Below, piece by piece: positions 39,214-52,956 of a stretch of DNA of 64,000 nucleotides (position 1 is its first letter; every line of letters starts with the position of its first letter). Source of the DNA: Erigeron canadensis (Eukaryota > Streptophyta > Magnoliopsida > Asterales > Asteraceae); the NCBI RefSeq assembly GCF_010389155.1, contig NC_057763.1, positions 39,538,645 through 39,602,644 of the forward strand, in the 5' to 3' direction. The notes beneath the pieces are model-generated. The model saw nothing but the letters and a program-made list of their open reading frames with translations, was not told the origin of the DNA and ran no database searches. A program made the translations under genes and the position numbers.

Positions 39214-42200
39214 TCAATCAGAGGGACCAATCATCTTTTCTGGCACTACAAGTTGATCAAATTCTTCGCTAGTAAGCACTCCTAATTGCAGAGCAGCTTC
39301 CTGCACCAGTTCGAAATGTAAGTATTATCACTACCTCATACACTATTCAGGGAGTTGAGAGATGTACATATACTAAAAAGAATTATCCATATGCCAAACA
39401 ATCTACCGTTTCTATATAGTGTAGGTATTAGGAGAACTAACATGAAGTAACTCGATTATGGATTTTTAATACTCTACCATATATACATATACAAAAAACT
39501 AGAATAATACAGCACCTTGAGTGTAGATCCCTGCTTGTGGGCGGTCTTGGCAACTGCTGCAGCATTGTCATAGCCAATTTTCTGTAGTCAAATTCCAAAT
39601 GGCAATTAATACCATTCAGTTGCTACTTAGCAATGATGTATATGTATAAGCCATGGAATTATAAATTTGGACAAAAGCTTACAGGATTCAAAGATGTGAC
39701 GAGCATAAGTGACTGCAAATATCAAAGAGGATAATAACATTGTAAATAATCATATTGCACTTGAAAACTAAACTACTAAAGAACACTTCATACGATCTTC
39801 CTTTAGAAAATTAGCATACCTCATGTAATAACTTTGAAATCCTATCTCTATTAGCTTGAATGCCACTCACACAGTTCTTTTCAAACGAAGCAGATGCATC
39901 GGCTAGAAGTCTTATTGACTGTAAACAATGTCAACACCACTCAGGTTATATAATAAAATATAGATCACCTGAAATATATACATTTGAGTTTGAGAGTTGA
40001 ATGCTTTATATAAAAACAATTTATATTATCTGGGGTCACTTACATGTAAAAGAGAGCTCGCAATCATTGGCTTAAAAACGTTCAACTCAAAATGACCATT
40101 TGAACCACCCACTGTGAGAGCGACATGGTTTCCTATTGCCTGATATCAAACATTAATGTTAGTGAAAGAATGAGTCGATGGCAATTTTGAATGCAGGTGC
40201 TCATGCATGTTAATAAATATGGTATGTTTGCATGTGCGTTTTGAAATTAATTATGTAATACTGAATGATCACAATCTAAAAGCGCTTTAACAAAGCATGT
40301 TGCTGGAGATAGTCTCTAAATGCGCTAATGTTGTTTTTTTGAGTTGTACTAATTAAGTTTATTTGTTAACTATTTGGCAAGTTATATAGTTTATCAAACA
40401 AAGTTCTGATTATATAAGGAGCCAATAAAAAATACGGAAAATTTATAGTAACATGATCAAAGCAGGTATACTTCATACACAGTTGAAATATTCCAATTTA
40501 AGATATGATAACATACTTTTTATCAGCTATAATAGTATTTTAGTAATTCATCAGTATTTGTGTACAAAATATTCTAAATTTTGTCAAATATACAATTCTA
40601 GTAAGTAGCAATTATACTTCTTATCACTTATCAGTATTATCATTAGTATTATTTACACTAAAAATGTGAGCAAACAGTCACGCGTGGATAAGTAATCCTA
40701 CTATCCGCCGGAAGACCAGTTTTGCTGCATTATGTGAAACTTATTATCCATAATATTGACTACAGACTACCAACTAATAAGAATATCGTAATCATAGTTA
40801 CTTCATCAAAACACAGAAAGCTTATTATCAGGACTTCATGTTGCAAGAACCAGATAACAAGTTTTATAACGCATATCCAAACACCCTCTAAGAGTGCTAC
40901 ACTGTTTTTACCAATAAAACCAAGGACTCAAGTAAAGCTACATACCTGTGCACAAACCATAGTCATAGCCTCACACTGTGTAGGATTCACTTTCCCCTAG
41001 AAAACAAATATGATACACAAGGTGGATATAATTAATCAATTTGCTATTCTTTGCAGGAAAACTCTAGGATATGAACACTTACAGGCATGATGCTGCTACC
41101 AGGTTCATTCTCGGGAAGTATAAGTTCCCCGAGACCGCATCTTGGTCCACTGAAAAACCAAAAGTAAATTGAATATGAGTATCTAATAGCTATAACAATA
41201 CAGAGGTTATGAAATCTACAATTTATGTACCTTCCTAAGAAGCGTATGTCATTAGCAATCTTCATAAGAGAAACAGCAATTGTGTTCAAGGCTCCACTGG
41301 TTTCAACAAAGGCATCATGAGCAGCCTGGTAATATAAAATGAGGGAAATAACATAAAGATAATGATGTTGACGTCACATAAAACCCAAAACAAATAATCC
41401 TTTTTCTTCAATAAAATGTTTACCAAACTGAACTCAATGTAAAACATGTTGCAGGAGAAATAAAACTAACCAGCGCCTCAAACTTATTTTCAGCTGTTAC
41501 AAATGGTAGCCTTGTTTCAGCAGCTACTGCTGCAGCAATCTTCACATCAAATCTGCATTGATCATACATCATAATGCAAGTAGTGGTAGCAATTTCACTC
41601 ATTAAATTACAAATGCATTGCTTCAGGTTATGTCTGGCTCTAACAGGTCAAACAAGTGATATATATACAAAATTAGACGAAATAAGTAGAATGTGCAGAA
41701 AGTCGCCCAAAGTGTAATGGTTAAAACATAAATCTAGTTTTACCATAAGAACATTCAATGTGTAAGACCTACGACATCATTTTATTCAAAGACTTAAATT
41801 GTCATTAAAATAATGGTTAAAACATAAATCTAGTTTTATCATATTTTACACACTAATATATTATTGATAGAAAGTTCAGATAGTTGGAAACAAAATTGTT
41901 TTGGGTCAAGGCGTGACATTTCAACCCTAACCCATTTACACAACCCACCCAACTTGCCCATTCTGCCAACTCTAAGTTAAACCAAAAAATAAGCATAAGT
42001 ACCCTTTCTTTGTGTTCAATCCTGTCCCTACAGCTGTGCCACCCTGAGCAAGCTGAAAACAATAAAACTTATCAGTTAATAGTCGCATATGCAAAAAACC
42101 ATCTAGTAAACAGGAAGGTGGCTTTAGCAACCTGATACATGCGAGGGAGTGTACACATGACCCGATCAATTCCGTATTTCACCTGAAACAACAAAATACG

Positions 42201-44618
42201 TGTTCATGACCACAAAAAAAAACTGGATTTAATCTTCGCAACCCGTTCTAAGCAAGTTTAATATCCAGAGGGGTGAACTAACATACTTGTGTGGTATATC
42301 CACTGAACTCTTGCCCAAGAGTCAAAGGTGTAGCATCTTGAGTATGAGTACGCCCAATTTTAACTATATCAGAGAACTCAGTTGTCTGTTCAAAGTGGAA
42401 ACATCTTAGTTTGTATCACAGAAGATCGAAACAAGTTATGCTGTCATGCAGTTTTATATCACTTATATGGTCACATGCTCAATATGATTTAAAAAAAAAA
42501 CTGACTTGTGAAAATATCTAAAGGCAGAATATACATGGCAAAATATGAACTTCAGCATATAAGTAAATACTTGATTACCTTTGCTTGCAGGGATGCATGT
42601 AACTGCTTAAGTTTTGGGATCAGTCTTGAGTTGATTTCTGTTGCAGCTGCAATATGCATTACCTACAAATAAAACAAGCAATTTTCAACAACTAGAAAAT
42701 CTACAAGAATATAAAATAAGATGAATAAATTGACAACCAACGTCTTTAAAAAGCTTACAGTTGGGAATGTATCATTTGAAGACTGTGATCTGTTCACATG
42801 GTCATTTGGATGCACAAACTTGTCACCGCGCTTATGGCCAAGTATTTCAGCTGCTCTATTTGCAATGACCTATTAGAACATGATTTAAACAAAAGTTAGC
42901 ATGACACTAAGAATAAAAAACTAGTATGACACTATGACATGAACGATTGAAAATGAGAAATACTAAAGTTACCTCGTTGGCATTCATATTACTTTGAGTG
43001 CCACTACCCGTCTGCCATACAACCAATGGAAAGTGATCATTTAACTTGCCATCTGCCACTTCTTGTGCAGCTTCCATTATTGCTTTCCCTATGGATGGAT
43101 CAAGACCGTATTCCATGTTCACCTGTAATGCAAAACATCTCATTAGCAAAATAAACTACATAATATAGTGACTACAGTAACATGGATACTTGATAAGCAT
43201 CATAACCACATCACATAGCTGGTAAATGTTGAGTAAATACTAAATAATGAATCATAAGCATGTGTTTCATTATCAGTTAATAATACAAGGTAAATTAACT
43301 TCTGGTGGAAAACATATTTTCATTTACGTGTTATCAAACAATGCTAATGACACTTTGGCTGATTTACAATTGAATCTTGATGTGAAAGAAATGCTTTGCA
43401 AGGACCTTAGCAGCACACTTTTTGAGGATCCCAAAGGAACGAATGATTGGTTCTGGCATTCTTTCTCGGTCACCTCCAATTTCAAAATTCTGCAAAGATC
43501 TTTGTGTTTGAGCACCCCATAGCCTGAAAAGTGTGGAATATAAGAAGATACAAAACCAGGTTATCTATAATAGAATGCATTAAACACAGTTCATATATTG
43601 TAGGAAAAGTTATTGCAGCCAAAATTCTTAGGGAAAAAGGTCTTCTAGTGGACTTGAACACCTAGATGACAAGGTCCATACATCTGTAGGGTGACAATAT
43701 AGTAACAATTGACATGTTAAAGATTTAGGTTGTGTTTTGTATATTACTTAGAATCACCACCCGGGTATGGTTTTGATTAAAGTGTGGCATAACCGCATAG
43801 GGTATCACGTATTAAGTCCGCTTATCCAACAGCTACAAAATTACTAAAACTTCCCTAAATCCAAGTTCGTTAACCTGCAACTATGACTTCTTCCGGTTTT
43901 CAACAATGGTTTACTCCAACTTCATAGTCCATACTTCCTCTTAGTTTACAGCTTTAACAACAAACAGTAATATTGAAATCTACAAAATCTGTCATTCTAT
44001 TGTAAATATGTCGATCATGATACTTCCATGACCATTTTCTCCATCTTGCTGTAACTTCATAACTCATTAACTCCATTATCCATATCACCCAGTTTTCCCA
44101 AGTCCCAACCCAATATAAAAAGTGGCCAATCAGCCGGCCCTTACACCAACCGCCGCCCTGCCAGCTGTCAACCATTGATTCACAAATTCTTTTCCGATAG
44201 TCTAGTTTAAATCTAAAGTTTTAACAGGAATCTGCGGCATCCTATTCTAGTCTTGGCTAAATCAATATCGTGATTTGGTAGATACTAGTTTTGACATCAG
44301 CTTAAGAATTCCAAAAATTTTGGTACGCATTTACTATATCAAATTTCATTTCCATCTTTCTTATGTTAGTATAGATATTGTACATGCTTTATTGTAAAAA
44401 TCATATATCATATATACATAATCATATACAGATTATATATAACAACATATACAGATTAATATAAGAAGAAAAAAAAGGACTTACTTATCAGATGGGACTT
44501 GAATAGGTCCAAATGTATCTCTTTCTTCTCTAAAAGACGTCGAATAATGTCTCCAGCACGTCATCAGCCGATACGAATCAACCGATCCACGACGATATGC
44601 TTGCACCATTGTCGCCAT
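39214..44618 (-). CDS. FUM1: Fumarate hydratase, class II, mitochondrial
   Basis: Converts fumarate to L-malate in the TCA cycle. Seventeen coding exons in transcript order: 44485-44618, 43406-43523, 42973-43122, 42759-42869, 42579-42662, 42287-42385, 42132-42182, 42003-42052, 41471-41552, 41231-41325, 41083-41149, 40946-40996, 40044-40139, 39820-39918, 39683-39712, 39516-39581 and 39214-39300. Every junction keeps frame, giving 489 residues, close to the usual 492. A basic presequence precedes the conserved [17 protein letters not shown] start and suggests mitochondrial import. Active-site regions are GSGTQSNMN (123-131), SSNDTFPT (164-171), [10 protein letters not shown] (210-219) and the lyase signature GSSIMPGKVNP (342-352). 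The end, [11 protein letters not shown], is typical. The gene appears intact. Confidence 0.98.
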
Positions 44619-44640
44619 TGCTTTTTCCAATTAATTTCAC

Positions 44641-45699
44641 CTGATTATTATATTTATTATTAATAAAAAATGTTAACTAAATAATTCTATTAAGAATAAC
44701 TAGAAGGAAACCCGCGCGTTGCAGAGGATCATGAAGATGACAAATTGCAACACAATATTTGTCTTTTGTTAGCTATAAATCTCCACGTGATAAATTGCAA
44801 TTTACATTTGTTAGATTTATTTTTGATAGGGATGATCTGTATATGTAATGAAGTATGTCAAAATGTATATGTTATATAATTATTTAATCAAATGGAGTCT
44901 AAAATACCAAGTACTACAGCCTAACCAAGAAGACACATCCTAACCAAAAAGACACATCAATCTCAACTGCACAGAAATTCTTTATGTGAAAATCTTTCAG
45001 TTCCACCAGCAATACAATGAAATCACAACTGAATTGAAGCAACAAACTATTGTACCAAAAAGTAATTAATCATGCTAATATTTTACACTGACAATAGTCT
45101 TATGTTCCTATTAAACTTCAAATAACTTATTTTAAAATTCACAATAAATAACAAAGAGTATCGTAGGTTATAAACTCATGATTTAGATAGGTCTTTAAGC
45201 AAACTACCTTTTAACCGAACTGTCGAGACTTGAATTCTGGGCAGTATGACCTACTCCCTGCACAAGCAACAAACCAAGTAGTAGTTTAATTAACTCATTC
45301 CGGATCAAGTTTCTAAGCGCACAAAACGAAACTTATAGGCTTGCAGTTCGTTAAATTTTCATTAAACAAAAAACGAAATGCCAAGCTTTATAATAAACCT
45401 ACACATGATTCTCTAGCTTTAACACTATGTTACCCGATCAATAACCAAACCAATCCAATCACTCAAACGTGCTGCCCATGTCATAAATTAGTAAAATCGA
45501 TTCATACAAATTTAGGCCAAATATCTAAAATAAAGTTGAAACTACCACCCAGACTGAATATCTAAAAATCTTCTATGCCATTAATCAAAACCAATCAATT
45601 CGTATAAAATTATTGTTTACGAAGAAAACGATAATTAATTCCATTATTATATTTTCTCCTTTATGTAAAGATATATTTGTGATGATGGATTCGTGTTAC
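44641..45699 (-). other. Predicted 5' UTR intron of fumarase
   Basis: On the minus strand, GGCGACAG|GTAACAC (45700/45699) fits a donor and AATAATCAG|GTGAAATT (44641/44640) an acceptor, 22 nt before the start codon. A copy of the AACCCGCGCGTTGCAGAG motif lies inside at about 44709-44726. Confidence 0.45.
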
Positions 45700-47044
45700 C
45701 TGTCGCCAGTGATACGGGCGTAGATGGCGTAGCAGGAGAGAGTGGGAGGTGGTTGGATTGGGGTTGCGTCAACTGATCTGATTTTGTGTCTGGTTAGGTT
45801 TTAAATGAAATGCAATGGATCGCAGAGGTAAGCTTCTCCTGATGGCTGCTCAGAAAATAAATACGACTACTATTTTTTAAATGGTGAAAAACAGGAAAAA
45901 GCACAAGCTGGTTTTGATGATGCTGGATTTTGCCAACTCTGAGTGCGTTATGAGAATGGGCCACAAGGCCCATTCTTTGGATTTCCATTTTCGCACACTT
46001 TTCAAGACTAGACATGTACTCGTATAAAATAAAATTCAAACAAATTAAATTGAATTTCCATTCAGTCGACACCAAATATATTTTATGGTCTACGAAGAGC
46101 TTGAGACCCAAAAGACTAAGAACTGCTTTGAAACCCATTCAGACGGACTCGTGGACATGTCAGTCCGATTTTCGGTCCTCCACCTTACTCATGCTTTAGT
46201 CCCAATCTAATCGTGTTAAATAGATGTCATGGTTATCAACTAGTCATTTTGACATATAAAATTAAGGAAGTGATAAATCTATAACAATATATAGTCATCC
46301 ACAACAATGGTGTTTTATATATGTATCTTTGTTGTGAATGACTAAAAGTGTTGTAAATTATCACTATCCATAAAACTAACATGATTTACGCATCAAATCT
46401 TAAAGGTTGTCACTTAATAAATATAAACAAAAAATGAACCGGATAAACAATCAACTAGCACAGTACCCGCACAATGCGCTGACAATTTGATGGTGACGAC
46501 GACTAGCGGTGGTGGTGGCGACGTCAAATGGTGTAGATAGTTGATGTAAACGTAATTGATGTAAAAAAGGTTAGTGAAAACTATTTAAAATTAAAAAGAG
46601 TAGTATTGTAATTTAATCATCTAACAATATTTTGGTAAATTTTCATATCCAAAAATGTAATTTTTCAAGAGTAGTGTAATTTTAATAAAGTAGTATGAAT
46701 ATAGAGATAGATAATTCTATCAAATATACATAATAACACAGACAAAGTCATATCTTGAAAATATAATATACAGTACACTCAATATTCAAAAACAAGATTG
46801 CTGAAGAACCAAAATATGGGTGAAGCTGGTATTGGTCAAGCTTATTGCCAATTAAAGTCAAGGAACAAATTGCTCAGTAACCATATGGATATAATATGTT
46901 ATTGAGGAGGTTCTTTGTATGGAAATTGACAACTAATTTTCTAATATGGTTTCGCCACAAATCTGGGCAGCAAGACCTGTGTTCACCGACACTTTGATTT
47001 TGTCTGTATATAGTAAATAGTTTTGTAAGGAGTTTTGGTTTTGA
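45700..47044. other. Fumarase upstream region
   Basis: Contains the likely fumarase first exon and promoter (about 45700-45800, G-rich on the plus strand). A TACCCGCACAATGCGCTG motif lies at 46466-46483. No other gene is supported; the 114-codon minus-strand frame at 45794-46138 has no recognisable family. Confidence 0.4.
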
Positions 47045-47053
47045 TTTATATTA

Positions 47054-47282
47054 GAGAAAATGTCACAAATGGTCCTTATGGTTTGTCATATTAACATTTT
47101 GCCTCCTGTGGTTTTTTATCGTTGCAAACGGTCCCTTGGTTTTTCATTTTCATTACTAGCAGTCCTTGATACAAACTTCTGTTAGATTTGACCGTTTAAA
47201 TCCCTCACGTGCAAACCACGTGAGGGTATAATCGTCCTTTAACCAATCACAGGGACTATTAGTAATAATAAATCATGTTAAT

Positions 47283-47333
<51 letters not shown>

Positions 47334-48619
47334 TATATCTATCTCTATGTTTGTATATTTTACACTAGATCTATATATACACTATATATATATATATATA
47401 TCGTATATCAAATCTTAATCTAGATATATTAACACAAAAAAAGTTATGATTCTTGAATCATTCAAAAACCCAATATCATTATTCTATAATCACTTAGCAA
47501 TTAAAACACAATTGGATCGATCAAGTTTCTCACTATAAGTCAAAACTCATTTGTAAAATGTAATCAAATCTTGATTCGTGAAGTTATATATGGGTTTGAA
47601 TCAAAAATGTTTAGCCAATACAAATAGATATAGAAAAACCCGGTCGAGCATTTATATTCGCTAGAAAAAGAAGAAGTTGGAGGTAGCCGTGTCGGGGGGT
47701 TGATTAGACCGACGGTGCATGGGGACTGAGGCAAAAATTGGACAACTTAATATACTAAAAGTTGTGGTTTGTTGGAGTTCCTAGCTAACAAACCAAGTCA
47801 CAAAAAAAAAAAGAATATGAATACTGGAAATTTGGAGATTCGGTGGCTAAGAATTCGGTCAAAGGGTGGAGTCAACCAAAAGAAAAGAAATTTCATTGAA
47901 AATAACGGGGGCATGGGTATTGGTTATGTGTTCGTAAAGTGCAAGTCTAATGCTTTTGGCTTTTGGTTGGAATTTATTCCATTTTTTCATCCCGTGACTC
48001 CGTGAGCAATTAGTTATTTTTAGGTAAATTAAATATATTTAATTTTTACTATTATAATTTCAGATGATCATGTGTTAGATGATTTTGTTATGATATTTTT
48101 TTTGGCCGTGTTAGATATATACATTAGATATAGATGTGGATGGAGATGTATGTATCTTATTTGGAAGTGGTGATGGGAAAGAAGACTTGTATCTAATTAG
48201 GGGATACTAAAGATTTAAAATGGGGATATTGAGTTGGGTGTTGGAGCAGATCTGTCATGCAGGTTTTGAATGACAAATTTTGAAGAAGATCATAGATGAT
48301 ATCGTCTGTAATAAAAAGAGAAAGATTGTGTTATTTTTTTTACGTAGCCATATCTTCATATAGGATTTTGTTGGCCGGATTTTGATGGTGGTGGGTTTGG
48401 CCGAAAGAACGAGGAAGAAGAAAAAGGGATAAGAAGATGTTTTTTTTTTCATAAATAGACGAATATACCCTCACTAAAAGCTAAAAACTAACGACTGTTA
48501 GTGTCAGGGACTGCTAGCAATGAAAATGAAAACCCAAGGGACCGTTTGCAATAAAAAAAAAACACATGGGACAAAATGTTAATATGACAAACCATAAGGA
48601 CCATTTGTGACATTTTCTC
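47054..48619. mobile_element. Mutator-like non-autonomous element
   Basis: 1566 bp with imperfect terminal inverted repeats of about 130-140 bp (left begins GAGAAAATGTCACAAATGG, right ends CCATTTGTGACATTTTCTC). A perfect 9-bp duplication, TTTATATTA, flanks it at 47045-47053 and 48620-48628. Long repeats and a 9-bp duplication are the marks of Mutator-like elements. Only a non-coding interior with TA repeats is seen. Confidence 0.92.
47287..47330. repeat. (TA)n microsatellite
   Basis: About 21 TA units inside the Mutator-like element. A second short TA run lies at about 47382-47402. Confidence 0.9.
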
Positions 48620-49091
48620 TTTATATTATGTTTAACTCCTGTATTTTTCTAAAAAGAATAAAGAAGATATAGTTGACAACTTGAACATAGATAATAATCA
48701 TAATTGTGATAATAACATATTTAACTAAATATTCTAATTCTAAGTTTTTCTAATGCGTTTAGGTCCCAAAAATAATTAAAAATGATAATCATCGGAGAAA
48801 GATGTGTAGACATGCGAGAGGGTCAAAGTGTAAAAGTGAAGATTAAAAAATTAAAAGAACAGCATGGCATGCAAAAACCTAAGACAAATTTTACTCACAT
48901 GACCAGCTTCAAAATGTGTTATTATGACAACCTACGACAACTCGAGTCTTAATTTGTAAAACCATCTTCAAACAAATATATAATATTTTTATTTTTTATC
49001 AATAAACAAGTCAATTTCATCTTAGAATTGAATTTAGGTTGGGTTAAAATATCAGGTTCTTTTTAGGTGAGCGGTCTTGATCGTAACTTTA

Positions 49092-49471
49092 TCTATACTA
49101 TATCATAAAGCAAATTAGGTTTCAATTTTCAATTTCAACAATGTATACATGATAATACATAATGTATCATACATCAATGCTTACAACTTTCTCTCTCCTC
49201 CATAAATCATTTTATTCTTCTAATTCTTTCAAAATCTTTTATCTCAAAAACCGTACATCGATAAATTGTAATAATTATATAGGTGTTCTTAAAATTTTAT
49301 GCTCTTTCATTAGAGATGTCATTCGATATACTTTCGACGAATTTTTAAATCCGAGGCCGGAGCCCGTACTGCTAAGACATTTGGCTATGACACTCTATGA
49401 CATATCACCTTCTATGACCTATTATATTCATTATCTCATCGCCGGAATGCGTGGGTACTTGATCTCGTTTA
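49092..49471 (+). mobile_element. Helitron-like non-autonomous remnant, copy 2
   Basis: About 380 bp closely matching 21986-22363. The left end reads TCTATACTATATCATAAAG, like the TC start of Helitrons. The right end has CGCCGGAATGCGTGGGTACT, then CTCGTTTAG, a decayed hairpin plus terminus. No duplication flanks it, as expected for Helitrons. Confidence 0.55.
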
Positions 49472-50560
49472 GTTTAATTAGTAATAGTGGTATTTCATAA
49501 CAATTAAAACTTAATTGATTTCTATTTATAAGTTTAGTTTGTTAAAATCTGTTCAAAGTGTATTGCTTTTTGAAGGAAGAAAGAAACAAAAGAAATGAAT
49601 TTAATTATGGACAGAAATAACGTGTAGTTGGCACTTATATTTGTTTTCATCCTCAAGTAGCTTTTGATTAATTGTTGATTCTTGATAGTCTTTTGACAAA
49701 AATATTAATTAATTACTAAGCTTAAAAAAGTCATTACTTTACTAAATTTAATATTTTAACTTATAGATGAAAATGTGGTACGTACTTTAGACTTATTAAT
49801 GATTTCAAAAATATTTATTGAACTTGGAAAAGATTCAATATTTTAGTTATTGTTTTCAAAGACAATACTAATGAATATATAGTCGTTTAAACTTAGTAGA
49901 TTATTTAACGGGTTATGCTAAGTTTTTTCTTCAAGCCATGTGCTGCTAATATGCATGTATATAGTGAAACTAATATATGTTTATATATAACAATAGCTAT
50001 CTTTTATTGGTATATACATGGATTATAAATGGTCCTTTTTTTTTTAATTTATTGAAGCAAACTAGAATTATTTCAATTGATATCAAAATACCACAACACG
50101 GTACGTATGAAATGTCCAAAGAACACGCATACAACTTGCTGATTTGCCCAGCAAAACTACCTGATGCTAAGGAAAACCTCATGCTACATGTTGCAGAATG
50201 ATAGTATTTGAGTTATACATCAAATAAAATGAATATTTATTATATGTAGCTAGTTGTGTTTTGATTATGCATATCAGTAGTATCAACATCAATCAATTGT
50301 TTGATGTACAAATAAACTATTCTTAACCAACATCCTATCCTATTTAAGTCCTATTTATGTAGTTTTCGTTTTTTAAATCAAATAGTCTTTTAGAAGTATT
50401 TAAGACAACTCAACATTTGATATCTAAAATGATTTATGATGAATGATTTAATGTGATGTGTCTGATACAGTTCAACAAAGCAGTAATATATAGATTGATT
50501 GGTTACAACAACTTCCTAAAAAACAATGCTAATACTCTTATGTATTTTCTCTTTCTGTAT
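49472..50560. other. Intergenic, nothing recognised
   Basis: AT-rich sequence. The small frame at 49977-50201 has no homology that I recognise. Confidence 0.4.
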
Positions 50561-51069
50561 AAAATCACGTGATTAGCCAAATTTCATTGCAATTATGTCA
50601 AATTAGTCAAGTTTTTTTGAATTTTCACAAATCAGCCAACAAAATCTCAATAATTTGACAAAATCACAATGAGATCTTCAAAATCGCAATAAGATTCTAT
50701 AAAATCACAATAAGATTATGAAGAATCGCAACGAGATTATGAGAATTGCAACGAGATTTTGAGAATCGCAATGAGATTTTGAAAATCGCAATGCGATTCT
50801 TCTGCATAATCTCTATGAGATTCTTCTGCAGAATCTCTACGAGATTATCAGAATCACATGCAAAATTCTCAGAATCGCATTGCGATTCTTAGAATCTCGT
50901 AGCGATTCCACAAAATCTGATTGCGATTTTGAAGTTTTCATTGCGATTTTCTAGATCTCATTGCGATTTTGTCAATTTATTGCGATTTTGTTGGTTATTT
51001 TGTGAAAATTCAAAAAATTTTGGCTAATTTGATAGAATCGCAATAAAACTTGGCTAATCATGTGATTTT
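50561..51069. mobile_element. Foldback element made of iterated ATCGCAATGAGAT motifs
   Basis: About 509 bp. The ends are inverted: AAAATCACGTGATTAGCC at the left and GGCTAATCATGTGATTTT at the right. Between them, units of roughly 20-25 bp containing AATCGCAATGAGATTTTG run in one orientation in the left half and as the complement (CTCATTGCGATTTT) in the right half, turning over near 50800-50880. A gene or CRISPR reading is excluded by the variable unit and the symmetry. Confidence 0.75.
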
Positions 51070-51150
51070 CTCCGTATCTTATACTGTTATTATAGGATTA
51101 TTATCAGATTTGCTATTACGGCATCTCTGATAGTTGATTTGTGTAAAAGT

Positions 51151-51646
51151 GTTTTGGAAAATGCTAAAGGAAGCCCTTAGGGCTTCACTTAACATAGATA
51201 AAAAGGTTGTATATTTTCATATTAAATGTCGCCCCCCTGAATTTTATGGTAAGGTTTTGGGTTTTGCTAAACAAAGCCCTAAGAGCTTTCGTTAAGGTGC
51301 ATTAATTAGTTACACTTAACATAAAATTCAGGGGGTAAACTTTTAATATGAAAATGTACAATCTTTTTATGTACGTTAAATGAAACCCAGCCTTGTTTAG
51401 CCTTTTCCAAAAAAAAAATCATTTTTTTGGAAATAAAAAATCATATTTACTAATAATAAAAAAAACTTCTGAAAAAACATTTTTGTTTTGGGAAAAGGCT
51501 AAACAAAGCCCTCGGGGCTTCATTTAACGTGCATAAAAAAGTTGTATATTTCCATATTAAAAGACCACCCCTAAATTTTATGGTAAGTGTACAACTAATT
51601 AATGCACCTTAACGAAAACACTTAGGGCTTTGTTTTGCAAAACCCC
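51151..51646. mobile_element. Cluster of three GCTAAACAAAGCCC foldback MITE copies
   Basis: Three related copies lie together: a truncated one at 51151-51250, a full one in inverted orientation at about 51254-51408, and a full one at 51490-51646. Each full copy is about 155 bp with ends like GCTAAACAAAGCCCT and its complement. A partial fourth copy sits at 21328-21400. Confidence 0.7.
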
Positions 51647-51659
51647 TTTTTTTTAGTAA

Positions 51660-52722
51660 AAAATGTTGTTGATTAAGCTACCAGTGGAGGATATGGTTGT
51701 TCATTTGCCAAATGAGCTCCTATCTGTAAATCCCTTTTTGTTTACTTAAAGAAAATCCATCAATATACAATAAGTTATACATAATATATATAATTGTTTA
51801 TTATGTAATGAAAAGTTATATATTTTTTATATAAAAAAAAGACCGCTGAATTTTGATACTTACAAATTACATGGATTGTTGCCATAATAATCAAATGTCT
51901 TACGCACATTATATGATTTATTATATAATATGGTATAGATAATTGTTACTCGTATTAAGTATCAATAGAGTGAAATCCCAATGATATTGTTAATATGAGG
52001 ATGTGAGTTTTATGCCGTATGAATTTTGAATATCAAAATGATATATGAGATCAAAAGTTTCCCACTAAATTATTATTATTGTTATTAGGTGGTGTTTGGT
52101 TTATAAATAGGATTAGTAATGGGAATGGTTGGTTTATATAGGTTCGAAAAAGATTAACACTTTTTTTAATATAATTATACAATACTAATAAATATAGAAA
52201 GAAAAATAAATGTATGTAGATAATTTTGATAGATTTACATTTTTTGACAATAGTTTTTGGAGAGATTTAGCTTTAATTTTAGTTTTGAACAAAAGCTTCT
52301 ATTTGTGTTGAAAGCTTTATTTGGATGTAATTGGTTTTTGCTTTTATTTAAAAGAAAAAAAACTCAAAAATGGAATGTTACTCTAAGTAGCGTTTTAAAA
52401 GCTTTTAGTTGGATGAAGCTTATAACTTTCAAAAACTATACAAATATTTTTTGAATTTACAACTATGGATATCATATAAAATACCTTTAAAAATTAAAAG
52501 TTTTAGTTAAAAACTTTGCTTAAAAGTTATAACTTCTATCTACATCAACCAACTACAACTACTTTTAACAAACATATTCAAACGAAGATATATTTACCAA
52601 TGATTTGTTATACTTATTGTATATTTTGATTTATACTGTATATTCTAAATTTTTTATCATATGATAAAATAATTAAATTCATGTTAAGTACTCATACAAA
52701 ACCGTAAAATTAATATTAAATG
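51660..52722. other. Intergenic, nothing recognised
   Basis: AT-rich, no gene, RNA or complete transposon identified. Confidence 0.4.
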
Positions 52723-52734
52723 GGAGGATTGGCT

Positions 52735-52944
52735 AATGATGTTTAGTCTAGTTGGTCAGAGGCACTCCCGGTTTTACTTAAAGTCTTGACTTCGATCCTT
52801 AGGGATGACAAACCTTGGGGTTTTTTCATCTGAATAGTTGTAGCGGCTCATAGTCAATATCTCATATTTTATAGTCCGTGTAAGGTTTCACCATTATACG
52901 GTAAGGTTTTTCTGATGTCGTATACCGACTTCGGGAAAAAAATT
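52735..52944 (+). mobile_element. tRNA-derived SINE, copy 2
   Basis: A 210-bp body flanked by the 12-bp duplication GGAGGATTGGCT at 52723-52734 and 52945-52956. The A box (TAGTCTAGTTGG, about 52745) and B box (CTTCGATCC, about 52791) are close to the tRNA promoter consensus. It differs in sequence from the SINE at 38528. Confidence 0.85.
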
Positions 52945-52956
52945 GGAGGATTGGCT

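Noticed and set aside
47769..48005. 78-codon frame in the Mutator-like element
   Set aside because: It is low-complexity, resembles no transposase or host protein, and is too short to call.
50600..51000. CRISPR-like spaced short repeats
   Set aside because: The units are degenerate, spacing is irregular, orientation flips halfway, and the genome is eukaryotic. A foldback element explains it better.
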